Assembly: GCF_023100945.1 (NCBI RefSeq)
Contig: NZ_CP064689.1
Location: 3,516,001 to 3,580,000 of the forward strand
Direction: 5' to 3'
From: Bradyrhizobium sp. 200
GTDB taxonomy: Bacteria; Pseudomonadota; Alphaproteobacteria; Rhizobiales; Xanthobacteraceae
Length of the DNA stretch: 64,000 bases
Shown here: positions 37,539 through 45,658 of the stretch, piece after piece
How the letters are laid out: each line of letters opens with the position of its first letter
Numbering within the stretch: position 1 is the first letter of the stretch
Translations under genes and position numbers: made by a program
The notes under the pieces: generated by a model
Told to the model about the DNA's origin: nothing
What the model saw: only the letters and a program-made list of their open reading frames with translations
Database searches by the model: none

Positions 37539-38777
37539 TCAACGCGTGGGCTTGAGCGTATTCTCGATCATGTAGTCCGCGACCTTTCGGCCCACGTCTT
37601 CGCTGGTGCGGATTGCAAATCTGTAGTGCACGCCGCCCCAGACGCGGACATTCTTCTGCTCCTCGGCCATGTCGGCCAAGCTGGCGAACTGCCGCGTCCG
37701 CTTCGCATCCCGCACATCGGTTGCCGTGAAAGGAATGGCCGTTACGGGACCGAACACCGATTCCAGAACTGCCGACGCAATCGTTGCGTTGATCGTCGCC
37801 TGCGAAGGATATTCCGGATGCATCGGCGTCGGGTTGAACGAGGTCCAGCCGGCATCGCGCACAGTGGCATCGTTGCCGTCCTGGTCACCGTTGCGGATTG
37901 CGGTGACGGGGCGCCAGAGATTGTAGGTGTACTTCGCGTCCCAATTGACGATGTAAGCGTTCGCCAGACTCATGTTGAGCAGCGCGAACAGTCGGGCACA
38001 TTCGGCGAGCGGCATCTCATGCTTCATCGCAAGCTCGCGCGCCGCCGCTTGCCATGCCGGGCCGAAATTAATGTTATCCCAGAACCTGACCGCCTCGGTC
38101 TGCTCAGCGGTACGCGCCGTGCTTTTGGTGCCGCCGAAGCTCTTGACCTCGTTGTAGTCCCGGGCCCACTCGGCGCTCGACAGTGCCGGCGGCGGGCCGG
38201 GCCGGAACTGGTCGGCACTCCTGAACACCCATGGCTTCGCATGGGCATATTGCTCCCACATCGGCAGCGTGGTCGGCACATATACCCCCGGGGCAGTGTG
38301 CGGCCGGTAAGTGTCGGGAGCGTTGGTACCATCGTTTGCACGGTCGGCCTGTACGGCGTCGGCGACCGCCATACCCAGCTTGATGCCTTCGGTCTTGGCA
38401 GACCCGTCAGGGATCGCCTTGAGCGATGCCGCGTAGGCCTCTTCGATCTTGTCTTTCTTGGCCGGGTAGATCTGGATAAGGATCTGCCGTGCGGCCGTCG
38501 CGGCCGCGGCTTCGGCCGACGCGCCAGGCGCAGCCGGAACCGTCGCGACCACGCGGGCGTAGCGGTTCTGCACGGTATTGATCGCATCCGACATCGCAAC
38601 ATGCACCATGGCCAAGGTGCGCAGTCGGGGGTTATTGCCGATGTCGCTGGACACCAGGGTACTGGTGGTCACGTTCCAGTCAGTGACGACATCGGCGCGC
38701 GCTGATGCGCCGAGCAGCGCAGCAGCGATGATGCCCGGCAGCAAGGTAGCTGCCGTCAGTCCTGATACGGATTTCAT
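37539..38777 (-). CDS. Vanadium-dependent haloperoxidase-like / PAP2-fold exported protein (paralogue 2)
   Basis: 412 residues: signal peptide MKSVSGLTAATLLPGIIAAALLGASARA, then the same layout as the gene at 35650, with LWRPVTAIRNGDQDGN, MHPEYPSQATINA and VRVWGGVHYRF. Here too the usual acid-base His of the middle motif is Ala. Start ATG at 38777, after GGAGTC; the frame continues upstream to 38993 without a signal peptide. Two diverged copies (about half the residues shared by eye) point to an old duplication with separate roles. Whether they bind vanadate or are phosphatases is not known. Confidence 0.82.
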   Translation of the reverse strand: MKSVSGLTAATLLPGIIAAALLGASARADVVTDWNVTTSTLVSSDIGNNPRLRTLAMVHVAMSDAINTVQNRYARVVATVPAAPGASAEAAAATAARQILIQIYPAKKDKIEEAYAASLKAIPDGSAKTEGIKLGMAVADAVQADRANDGTNAPDTYRPHTAPGVYVPTTLPMWEQYAHAKPWVFRSADQFRPGPPPALSSAEWARDYNEVKSFGGTKSTARTAEQTEAVRFWDNINFGPAWQAAARELAMKHEMPLAECARLFALLNMSLANAYIVNWDAKYTYNLWRPVTAIRNGDQDGNDATVRDAGWTSFNPTPMHPEYPSQATINATIASAVLESVFGPVTAIPFTATDVRDAKRTRQFASLADMAEEQKNVRVWGGVHYRFAIRTSEDVGRKVADYMIENTLKPTR

Positions 38778-39242
38778 CGGAAGACTCCGTTTTGCCGCCC
38801 ACGCGATGGTGTGTTGTTTCACGCCAGGTGGGCATGGGCATTTTAATCCTCGTCGTCGCGCCCTGATGTGAACTGGCTCACCTGTGCTGCGAGACATCCG
38901 AGCCGGGCTATCGGTTTTTTGCCGCACGTGAGCCATCCGCGCGCGATGGAATCGGTCTCTGGATTTTGCTCGAAATGCTTGCGCAGCAGGCATGCTCTGC
39001 CCGAGTTCTTACCGCCGGTTGGCCCAGCGGCAGTCATTCAGCTTCCGGACCCAACGACCAGAAAAATCACTTCGACGGGAACGCCTTTTCAGAAAGGCGT
39101 ATCCATGCGTTTGCATTGGTAGCGTCGTTGAATGCGACGGTGGCGTCCGAGCCGTCCATTCATTCCATCGAAAGCGGGCTGGTCAGCATGTTTCATTCCA
39201 ATAGGTGGACCGATAGCCTCGTTGACACAATTTTCAATATTT
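38778..39242. other. Intergenic region, one small hairpin
   Basis: Lies between the serine hydrolase gene and paralogue 2, both minus strand. The only structure I see is a perfect hairpin, ACGCCTTT-TCAG-AAAGGCGT, at 39081-39100, with no T-run. Overlapping short frames lack ribosome binding sites. The promoter of paralogue 2 should be at its left end. Confidence 0.4.
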
Positions 39243-40772
39243 TTACTTTCCTCGCTCGGCCTCATTGTGCCCTCGGTTGTCAAATTCCCGGGCCCGGGCT
39301 TTTTGTGGCACCGCCTCGATCAACAGCGCGAGCGCCTTGCTAAAGCCTGAAGCGGCATAAGCTTCGCCCCGATAGTGCCCGAGACGCACGACGACGAGAT
39401 CGTGCGAGGGAATGATCAGTGTGGTCTGCCAGCCCGCGCCCGCCATGTAATAGGCATCGCGCGGGACTGGAAATTGTCCGTCGCCGTTGAGCCAGAAAAA
39501 AGCTCCATAGATCGGCCGATTGTCCGCGGCCCAGGCGGGCGCAAGCGTGCTGACGAATGTGGTGTAGCCCTCCGGGAGAATGCGCTCACCGTTCCAAACG
39601 CCCCCCTGAAGAAAGAGATTGCCAAGCCGCGCCCAATCGCGCCCGGAGCCCACCTCATAACCTTGCCCCAGAAAATTTCCGAACGGATCAGTTTCCATCA
39701 CCATGGTACGGATGCCGAGCTTGTCGAACAGCACCCGCTGAGGAAATGAGAGATATTCGTCACCGCTTTTTTCGACACCTAGCCGGATCAGATAGTTGAT
39801 CAGGACCGGGTCGGTGTTGCGATAGCGTCCGACCGTGTTGGGAGGCCATTGCAATGGCCGTGTTGCCGCGTAGTGAAAGGAATCGATGCCGCCGGTATAA
39901 AGATAGACGTGATCCGGGTAAGGGCCCGTTGGGTCATAATCCGGGTCTTGGGGCGCCCTGATCCGAAGCCCGCTCGACATGTGAAGGAGATCCGCAATGC
40001 GTATTTTGGCGCGCGGATCGCCGGGCGTTTGCCATTCAGGGATCGGCGCCGGCTGGTCCAAATCATAGACGCCGTCTTTGACCAGAATGCCAAAGAGCGC
40101 CGCCGTAACGCTCTTGCCCATGGACCAGCTTTCGAGCGGCGTCTGCGCTGTAATACCTTCCGCGTAGCGCTCGGCAATGAGGCGGCCCTTCCACGTCACA
40201 ACGAACGCCGCGGTCAATGCTTCGGCCGGCTTGAACGCGGCATTCACGGCTGCTTTGAGTTTCTCGGCGTCGATCTCACTCGGCAACGGATCCTGCGGTA
40301 GCATGTCGCCCATGGGCCACAATTGGGTCGCGGGATCGGGCAATCGGCTCTTGACGGGGACCGGGCTGAAATTCACGGCGCTCTTGCCGATCGGGAACGT
40401 GACGCAACCCTGGCTCCCGAGATATTTGGCCGTCCGGGTCACGCTGCCAGGGAGCGTGACGTGGACCGCCTTGTTGGCGCGATCGATGATCGGCTTGCCG
40501 AGCTTCGCGCGCTGTCCGTAGGGCGCCGTGAAAAACCCGACATTTTTGGCCGCGAAATCGGGCGTAAGGCCGGTCATGAATACAGCCGAGCACATGACCT
40601 TCGCAAATCCGGCGGCATGATGCGTCAAGGGGTCGCCTGGCGGCGGCACATAAGGCGTATCGAGTTCGAATGATTTCGCACGGGCGATGAGCGCGTCTTT
40701 GGTAGAAGCCTGCGCAGCCGCCGCCGTACCGGTGAGAGCCACAAGAATCGTCACTAGAAGACACCTATTCAT
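39243..40772 (-). CDS. Exported serine hydrolase, class C beta-lactamase-like fold
   Basis: 509 residues. A signal peptide (MNRCLLVTILVALTGTAAAA) is followed by an extra N-terminal domain of about 150 residues, then a penicillin-binding/beta-lactamase fold. The SxxK nucleophile motif is SMGK at about 217-220, with a YRNTD motif further on and a late GAGWQTTLIIPSHDLVVVRLGH stretch. Family members are esterases, amidases or 6-aminohexanoate-oligomer hydrolases; true beta-lactamase activity is unlikely. I start at the ATG at 40772; an earlier in-frame start at 40796 adds eight residues. Confidence 0.83.
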   Translation of the reverse strand: MNRCLLVTILVALTGTAAAAQASTKDALIARAKSFELDTPYVPPPGDPLTHHAAGFAKVMCSAVFMTGLTPDFAAKNVGFFTAPYGQRAKLGKPIIDRANKAVHVTLPGSVTRTAKYLGSQGCVTFPIGKSAVNFSPVPVKSRLPDPATQLWPMGDMLPQDPLPSEIDAEKLKAAVNAAFKPAEALTAAFVVTWKGRLIAERYAEGITAQTPLESWSMGKSVTAALFGILVKDGVYDLDQPAPIPEWQTPGDPRAKIRIADLLHMSSGLRIRAPQDPDYDPTGPYPDHVYLYTGGIDSFHYAATRPLQWPPNTVGRYRNTDPVLINYLIRLGVEKSGDEYLSFPQRVLFDKLGIRTMVMETDPFGNFLGQGYEVGSGRDWARLGNLFLQGGVWNGERILPEGYTTFVSTLAPAWAADNRPIYGAFFWLNGDGQFPVPRDAYYMAGAGWQTTLIIPSHDLVVVRLGHYRGEAYAASGFSKALALLIEAVPQKARAREFDNRGHNEAERGK

Positions 40773-41039
40773 GATCGCTCCCGCGAAAACGAACAATCAT
40801 CGTTTGGTTCAATTGCTGCGCAGGAAGCACATCAATATACCTTACGCGCATCTGAGTGAGAGTATGGACTGCCCTCGCGGCGCAGGATATCAGATCGGCG
40901 GCACAACCGCTCGTCGGCGGCTGCGGCCGGCGAATCGTTTCGGGTCATCCTCAGACATCGGCCTCCGCGGTTATCAAGTCCGCCTCTCTCAATCGCGGAC
41001 ATTGGCTCGGCAAGTCCTTTTGACTAGAGGCAGGTGACG

Positions 41040-41489
41040 ATGGGTGCCATCTACCGCCCGGCGATGCGCAAGGACGCAAGCCGTCTCTACGACATTCGAC
41101 GACGATCGATCCTTGAACTCGCGCCTCCAACGATACCGAAGGCCGAGGCGCAGACGTGGGCGGCGCGGCTCACGCCCTCCGGAATGGAGCGAAAGTTGCG
41201 CGAGCTGGAAGTTTGGGTTGCCGAGCTGGATGGCGTCGTTGTCGGATGGGGGGCCATTCGCGGCGACAGGCTGGAGGGCCTGTATGCTGCACCTGAGTTT
41301 GCCGGGCAGGGCGTAGGCGCCGGATTGCTCGCTATGCTCGAAGGGCTGATGCGCGACCGCGGGTTCCCCTCGGTGCATGCAGAGGCAAGCTCGAACGCCC
41401 GCGACTTCTACCTTCGTCGCGGCTACCGGGCGAGCGGCCCTCAAACGCCTGATGGCGCCTGGCCGATCGCGAAAGAACATCTGGCCTGA
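41040..41489 (+). CDS. GNAT family N-acetyltransferase
   Basis: 149 residues. N-terminal IYRPAMRKDASRLYDIRRRSI is the usual first strand and helix. EGLYAAPEFAGQGVGAGLLAML holds the acetyl-CoA loop (GQGVGA), and SSNARDFYLRRGY the C-terminal motif B. The substrate is unknown. An AGAGG site precedes both a GTG at 41034 and this ATG; spacing favours the ATG. Stands alone upstream of the rhodanese gene. Confidence 0.82.
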   Translation: MGAIYRPAMRKDASRLYDIRRRSILELAPPTIPKAEAQTWAARLTPSGMERKLRELEVWVAELDGVVVGWGAIRGDRLEGLYAAPEFAGQGVGAGLLAMLEGLMRDRGFPSVHAEASSNARDFYLRRGYRASGPQTPDGAWPIAKEHLA

Positions 41490-41649
41490 AAACAGAGGCG
41501 GCAGGAGAATGGCCGCGTTGGGCGGTGGCCCAGTGACGGCGGCCTTTTAAGCCGTTCGCGGCGCTTGATTTTCGGCGCGCAAGGGGCGAGTTTGGCGCCC
41601 GCGCGGCGGGGCTGATCGGAGCCCTGCGCGGCGCCCTTTTCAGGAGGAT

Positions 41650-41982
41650 ATGTTGGCGGACCATCAGGTGCACGATTTGACGCCGGAAGACGTGGCGAAG
41701 GGCATGGCGGAGGGACGCTATCTCCTGGTCGACGTCCGTGAACCGAACGAGGTCGCGGTGGAAGCCTATCCTGATGGTGTGGTCGTTCCGCTGCAGTCGT
41801 TCGACCCGGCGGCCATACCCGACCCTGCGGGCAGGCAGGTGGTGTTTGCCTGCCGTTCGGGCAAGCGCTCGGTGACGGCGTCGCTGGCAGCGCAGGCGGC
41901 GGGTCTGCCCTATGACAAGCATCTGGCAGGCGGCATTTTGGCGTGGAAGGCTGCGGGATTGCAGACCAAAACCGGCGGCTGA
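41650..41982 (+). CDS. Single-domain rhodanese-like protein
   Basis: 110 residues. One rhodanese fold with YLLVDVREPNEVAVE and the active-site loop CRSGKRS, where the Cys would carry a persulfide. Such proteins move sulfane sulfur or serve in thiol chemistry. An AGGAGG site lies only two bases before the ATG; a TTG at 41653 would have better spacing, so the true start may be one codon later. The aminotransferase starts eight bases past the stop, suggesting an operon. Confidence 0.88.
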   Translation: MLADHQVHDLTPEDVAKGMAEGRYLLVDVREPNEVAVEAYPDGVVVPLQSFDPAAIPDPAGRQVVFACRSGKRSVTASLAAQAAGLPYDKHLAGGILAWKAAGLQTKTGG

Positions 41983-41990
41983 TCTCTCCC

Positions 41991-43163
41991 ATGACATCCA
42001 TGAACAAGGTCTTTGCCGACCTTCCCGTTACCGTGTTCGAGGCGATGTCGCAGGCCGCCCGCGACAACAACGCCATCAATCTCGGCCAGGGCTTTCCCGA
42101 CGATCCCGGGCCGGAAGACATCCGCCGCGCCGCGGCCGATGCGACGGTGAACGGCTACAACCAATACCCGTCGATGATGGGCATTCCTGAACTGCGGCAG
42201 GCGATCGCGTCCCACTACGGCCGCTGGCACAAGCTCGCGCTGGATCCCATGACCGAGGTGATGGTGACCTCGGGCGGTACCGAGGCGCTGACGGCTTCCA
42301 TCCTCGCCGTGGTCGAACCCGGCGACGAAGTCGTGGCGTTCCAGCCGGTCTATGACAGCTATCTGCCGATCATCCGCCAGGCCGGCGGCATTCCGCGCCT
42401 GTTGCGGCTCGAGCCGCCGGGCTGGCGGCTGACGGAGGAGATGCTGGCCAGCGTCTTCAATCCCAGGACCAAGGCGGTGCTGTTCAACAACCCGCTCAAT
42501 CCGGCCGCCGTGGTCTATCCCCGCGAGGACCTCGAATTGCTGGCGCGGTACTGCCAGAAGTTCGACACCATCGCGATCTGCGACGAGGTCTGGGAGCACG
42601 TGGTCTTCGATGGCCGCGAGCATATCCCGCTGATCACGATCCCGGGCATGCGCGACCGCACCATCAAGGTCGGCAGCGCCGGCAAGATCTTTTCGCTGAC
42701 GGGATGGAAGATCGGTTTCGTCTGCGCCGCGCCGCCGCTGCTCAGGGTAGCGGCAAAGGTGCACCAGTTTCTCACCTTCACCACCGCACCGAACCTGCAG
42801 GCCGCCGTCGCCTACGGTCTCAACAAGCCCGACGAATATTTCTACGACATGCGCAAGGAGCTGGCGCGGAGCAGGGACCGTTTGACCAAGGGATTGGAGA
42901 GCATCGGCTTTCCCGTACTGAAGTCGCAGGGTACGTATTTTCTCACCGTCGACCTCTCGCCCCTCGGCCTCAATGAAACCGACGTCGAGTTCTGCAAGCG
43001 CATCGTGACCGACTATAAAGTCGCTGCGATCCCGGTGTCGGCGTTCTACGAGCAGGACGCGGTGACGTCGGTGGTGCGTTTCTGTTTTTCCAAGAAGGAT
43101 GAAACGCTGGATACCGCGCTGGAGCGCCTGTCGGACGCGGTGCACGGCCGCCGCAAGAGGTAG
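41991..43163 (+). CDS. Class I/II pyridoxal-phosphate aminotransferase
   Basis: About 390 residues, fold type I. It has NLGQGFPDDPGP, the substrate-loop YNQYPSMMGIPELRQAIA, VTSGGTEAL (cofactor phosphate), FNNPLNPA, ICDEVWEHVVFDG, and SAGKIFSLTGWKIGF with the Schiff-base Lys. It resembles the kynurenine / methionine aminotransferase subgroup (YbdL-like), but specificity cannot be read off. ATG at 41991 or 42000. The PotF-like gene follows after three bases, so they are probably cotranscribed. Confidence 0.88.
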   Translation: MTSMNKVFADLPVTVFEAMSQAARDNNAINLGQGFPDDPGPEDIRRAAADATVNGYNQYPSMMGIPELRQAIASHYGRWHKLALDPMTEVMVTSGGTEALTASILAVVEPGDEVVAFQPVYDSYLPIIRQAGGIPRLLRLEPPGWRLTEEMLASVFNPRTKAVLFNNPLNPAAVVYPREDLELLARYCQKFDTIAICDEVWEHVVFDGREHIPLITIPGMRDRTIKVGSAGKIFSLTGWKIGFVCAAPPLLRVAAKVHQFLTFTTAPNLQAAVAYGLNKPDEYFYDMRKELARSRDRLTKGLESIGFPVLKSQGTYFLTVDLSPLGLNETDVEFCKRIVTDYKVAAIPVSAFYEQDAVTSVVRFCFSKKDETLDTALERLSDAVHGRRKR

Positions 43164-43166
43164 AAG

Positions 43167-44273
43167 ATGCGCGATCCAGTCCGATGCTCGCTTCGCCTGA
43201 TCGGCGCGATGGTCGTAGCGCTGTCGCTCTCGCCCGCATGGGCGCAGGAGCGCACGGTCAATTTCTACAACTGGTCGAACTATATGGCGCCGGGCGTGCT
43301 GGAGGACTTCACGAAGGAAACCGGCATCAAGGTGGTCTACGACACCTTTGACGCCAACGAGACGCTGGAGACGCGCCTCTTGGCGGGCAAGTCAGGCTAC
43401 GATGTCGTGGTGCCCACTGGCTATTTCCTGCAGCGCCAGATCACGGCAAAAGTCTTCCTCAAGCTCGACAAGTCGAAGCTGCCCAATCTCGCCAACGCCT
43501 GGCCGGTGGTGGCGGGCCAACTCGCGTCCTATGATCCCGGCAATAATTACGCCGCCAACTACATGTGGGGCACCACCGGCATCGGCTACAACGTCAAGAC
43601 GGTGCAGAAAATTCTCGGGCCGGACGCGAAGATCGATAGCTGGGATATCGTCTTCAAGCCGGAGAACCTCGCCAAGTTCAGGGATTGCGGCATCCATATG
43701 CTGGATTCCGCCGACGACATTCTGCCCGCGGCGCTCGGTTATCTCGGCATCGATCCGAATTCGACCAAGCAGGCCGATCTGGAAAAGGCCGCCGATCTCG
43801 TCAGCAAGATCAGGCCCAACGTCCGCAAGTTTCATTCCTCGGAATATCTGGGCGCGCTGGCGTCCGGCGAAATCTGCTTCGTGGTAGGTTGGTCGGGCGA
43901 CGTGATGCAGGCGCGCAGCCGCGCGGCTGAAGCTAAGAACGGCGTCGAGATCGGCTACACGATTCCGAAAGAGGGCGCGCAGATGTTCTTCGACAATCTC
44001 GCGATTCCTGCCGATGCAAAGAATGTCGCGGAAGCCTATGAGCTGATCAACTATCTCTACCGCCCGGATGTCGCGGCCAAGAATTCGGACTTTTTGTCAT
44101 ATGCCAACGGCAACCTCGCCAGCCAGAAATTGATCGATCCCAAAATCCTGAACGACAAGAATATCTATCCGGACGAGGCAACGCAGAAAAAGCTGTTCGT
44201 CATCCAGGCCCGCGACCCCGCCACCCAGCGAATTATCAACCGGCTGTGGACGAAGGTGAAGACGGGGAGGTGA
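43167..44273 (+). CDS. potF: Polyamine (putrescine-type) periplasmic binding protein, PotF/PotD family
   Basis: 368 residues: signal peptide ending SPAWA, then VNFYNWSNYMAPGVLEDFTKET, YDVVVPTGYFLQRQI, YMWGTTGIGYNVK and CFVVGWSGDVMQA. These match the PotF putrescine-binding family (aromatic and acidic pocket). Length is typical. No PotGHI permease or ATPase genes are adjacent; the upstream partner is an aminotransferase, so it may serve a distant transporter or polyamine sensing. Followed by dispersed repeats and a small membrane ORF. Confidence 0.87.
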   Translation: MRDPVRCSLRLIGAMVVALSLSPAWAQERTVNFYNWSNYMAPGVLEDFTKETGIKVVYDTFDANETLETRLLAGKSGYDVVVPTGYFLQRQITAKVFLKLDKSKLPNLANAWPVVAGQLASYDPGNNYAANYMWGTTGIGYNVKTVQKILGPDAKIDSWDIVFKPENLAKFRDCGIHMLDSADDILPAALGYLGIDPNSTKQADLEKAADLVSKIRPNVRKFHSSEYLGALASGEICFVVGWSGDVMQARSRAAEAKNGVEIGYTIPKEGAQMFFDNLAIPADAKNVAEAYELINYLYRPDVAAKNSDFLSYANGNLASQKLIDPKILNDKNIYPDEATQKKLFVIQARDPATQRIINRLWTKVKTGR

Positions 44274-44291
44274 TGCGTGGCCTGCCTCCGC

Positions 44292-44402
44292 CGTCATTGC
44301 CTGCGACAAACGCGAAGCGTTTGCGCAAGGGAGCGAAGCGACGAAGCAATCCATGCTTCAGCAAGCGGAGGGATGGATTGCTTCGCTTCGCTCGCAATGA
44401 CG
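44292..44402. repeat. Dispersed palindromic repeat after potF
   Basis: Outer arms CGTCATTGC (44292-44300) and GCAATGACG (44394-44402), with inner arms around GAAGCAATCC and GGATTGCTTC. Within the left half is a hairpin CAAACGC-GAA-GCGTTTG, also present in the 29.6-kb repeat. This type is abundant in Bradyrhizobium, as far as I recall. Confidence 0.7.
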
Positions 44403-44477
44403 TGTCCGGGCTACGCCCAACAAACTTCTATTGCCGAAACCAGAAGCAGAATCTATAGCTCCCTCCGGGAGCATCAC

Positions 44478-44591
44478 ATGTCCAACATCCTCACGTTCTT
44501 TTCAACGCGCACGCTGCTGCAGATCATCTTCATCCTGGGATCGGCCGTCGCGATGAAGGCGTGGAGCCTCGGCCTGCTGTTCGGCGGATAA
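44478..44591 (+). CDS. 37-residue membrane protein (small ORF)
   Basis: Reads MSNILTFFSTRTLLQIIFIL then GSAVAMKAWSLGLLFGG and stop: one membrane segment (about 12-30) with a short polar start. A GGGAG site lies six bases before the ATG. It is between two dispersed repeats, 204 bases after potF. Same length as the cysS-linked small ORF but not alike in sequence. Function unknown. Confidence 0.55.
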   Translation: MSNILTFFSTRTLLQIIFILGSAVAMKAWSLGLLFGG

Positions 44592-44608
44592 GCGAGGCGG
44601 CTGTTTGC

Positions 44609-44694
44609 GTAGCCCGGATGGAGCGAAGCGCAATCCGGGGACTTCAGCCGGTTGCGAGAGTGCCCCGGGTTGCGCTGCGCTTCACCCGGGCTAC
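44609..44694. repeat. Imperfect inverted repeat (GTAGCCCGGATGG family)
   Basis: Arms at 44609-44640 and 44663-44694 begin GTAGCCCGGATGGAGCG and end CACCCGGGCTAC. Same family as the perfect copy at 9586-9672, but with several mismatches. It sits between the convergent small ORF and lpxXL, so it may act as a two-way terminator. Confidence 0.75.
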
Positions 44695-44701
44695 ATGGGC
44701 G

Positions 44702-45637
44702 CTACCGCCACCTCCGGTGCAGCCACAGCCACTGGTCCGGATACTCCCGCACCCAGCCCTCGATCACTGACGTCACCGCCTGCATCGTGCCCTGGATGTC
44801 GATCTGGCCCGCGGCGTCGCGCACCGGCTTGACCGCTTCGGACAGTTCGGCGCGGAAGCGGTGGTTGGGCAGGCGGATGATGCGCACGCCGTGCACGGGG
44901 CATTCGACCTGCCGCAGCAGCCGCGCCAGGGTCGGGTTGGCCTTGGTCTTGCGGCCGAAGAACGTCACCTCGACGCCGTTGCCCATGTATTGATCGACCA
45001 GCATCGCGACGTGCTGGCCCCTTTGCAGCGCCTCGGCAAGCTTGAGCGGCGCCTCGCGGCCGGCCGGCACCAGCGTGCCCATCTTGACGGCGCGGATCCG
45101 TTCGATGGCGCGGTCGGCGGATTCAATGTTCGGCCGGCGGAACAGGATCGCGCAATCCAGCCCATGGGCGACCGCGCCGAGCGCGGGGATTTCCCAATTG
45201 CCGAGATGGCTTGCGAAGATAATCGCCGGCTTGCCGTCGTCCCGCAGGTGATCGAAGATCTGCTTGGTCCGCGGGGTGAACTCAATGCGGCTCGGCTTGT
45301 CCGGATGGTCGAGGTCGTAGTCCCAGATGTGATCGAGATGGGCGAACTCGGCGCCGATGCGGCCGAGATTGTCCCAGACCCCGGCCAAAATGGTTTCGAT
45401 CTCTTCCGGCGATTTCTCAGGGAAGGCGGCCTTGAGGTTCTCGCGCCCGATGCGGTCCTCGCGCAGTCTTCGTCCGATGAAGCGGGTGACGCGGCCGAAG
45501 AAGTTGGCGGTCTTGTCCGGATCGAAATAGCGCGTGGTGCGCAACAGCGCGATCGTCAGCGCGCCGACGGCTAATTCCGCCACCGGCTTGGCGGCGTCGC
45601 GCAGGCGCGCCTTGGTGCGTAGGAGCAGGCGGTTCAT
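44702..45637 (-). CDS. lpxXL: Lipid A very-long-chain acyltransferase (LpxL/HtrB family)
   Basis: 311 residues of the LpxL/HtrB acyltransferase family, which adds acyl chains to lipid A precursors at the inner membrane. It has a membrane-anchoring N-terminus, the H-x4-E active-site motif in FASHLGNWEIPALG, PNIESADRAIERIR, and the late QWLWLHRRW. The symbol follows the context: it is last in an acpXL-fabZXL-fabF2XL-fabF1XL operon, where LpxXL transfers the 27-OH-C28-type chain from AcpXL. Starts 21 bases after fabF1XL, leaving no room for the alcohol dehydrogenase gene found here in Rhizobium. Confidence 0.88.
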   Translation of the reverse strand: MNRLLLRTKARLRDAAKPVAELAVGALTIALLRTTRYFDPDKTANFFGRVTRFIGRRLREDRIGRENLKAAFPEKSPEEIETILAGVWDNLGRIGAEFAHLDHIWDYDLDHPDKPSRIEFTPRTKQIFDHLRDDGKPAIIFASHLGNWEIPALGAVAHGLDCAILFRRPNIESADRAIERIRAVKMGTLVPAGREAPLKLAEALQRGQHVAMLVDQYMGNGVEVTFFGRKTKANPTLARLLRQVECPVHGVRIIRLPNHRFRAELSEAVKPVRDAAGQIDIQGTMQAVTSVIEGWVREYPDQWLWLHRRWR

Positions 45638-45658
45638 CTATACAAGCGGTTGGGGCTG

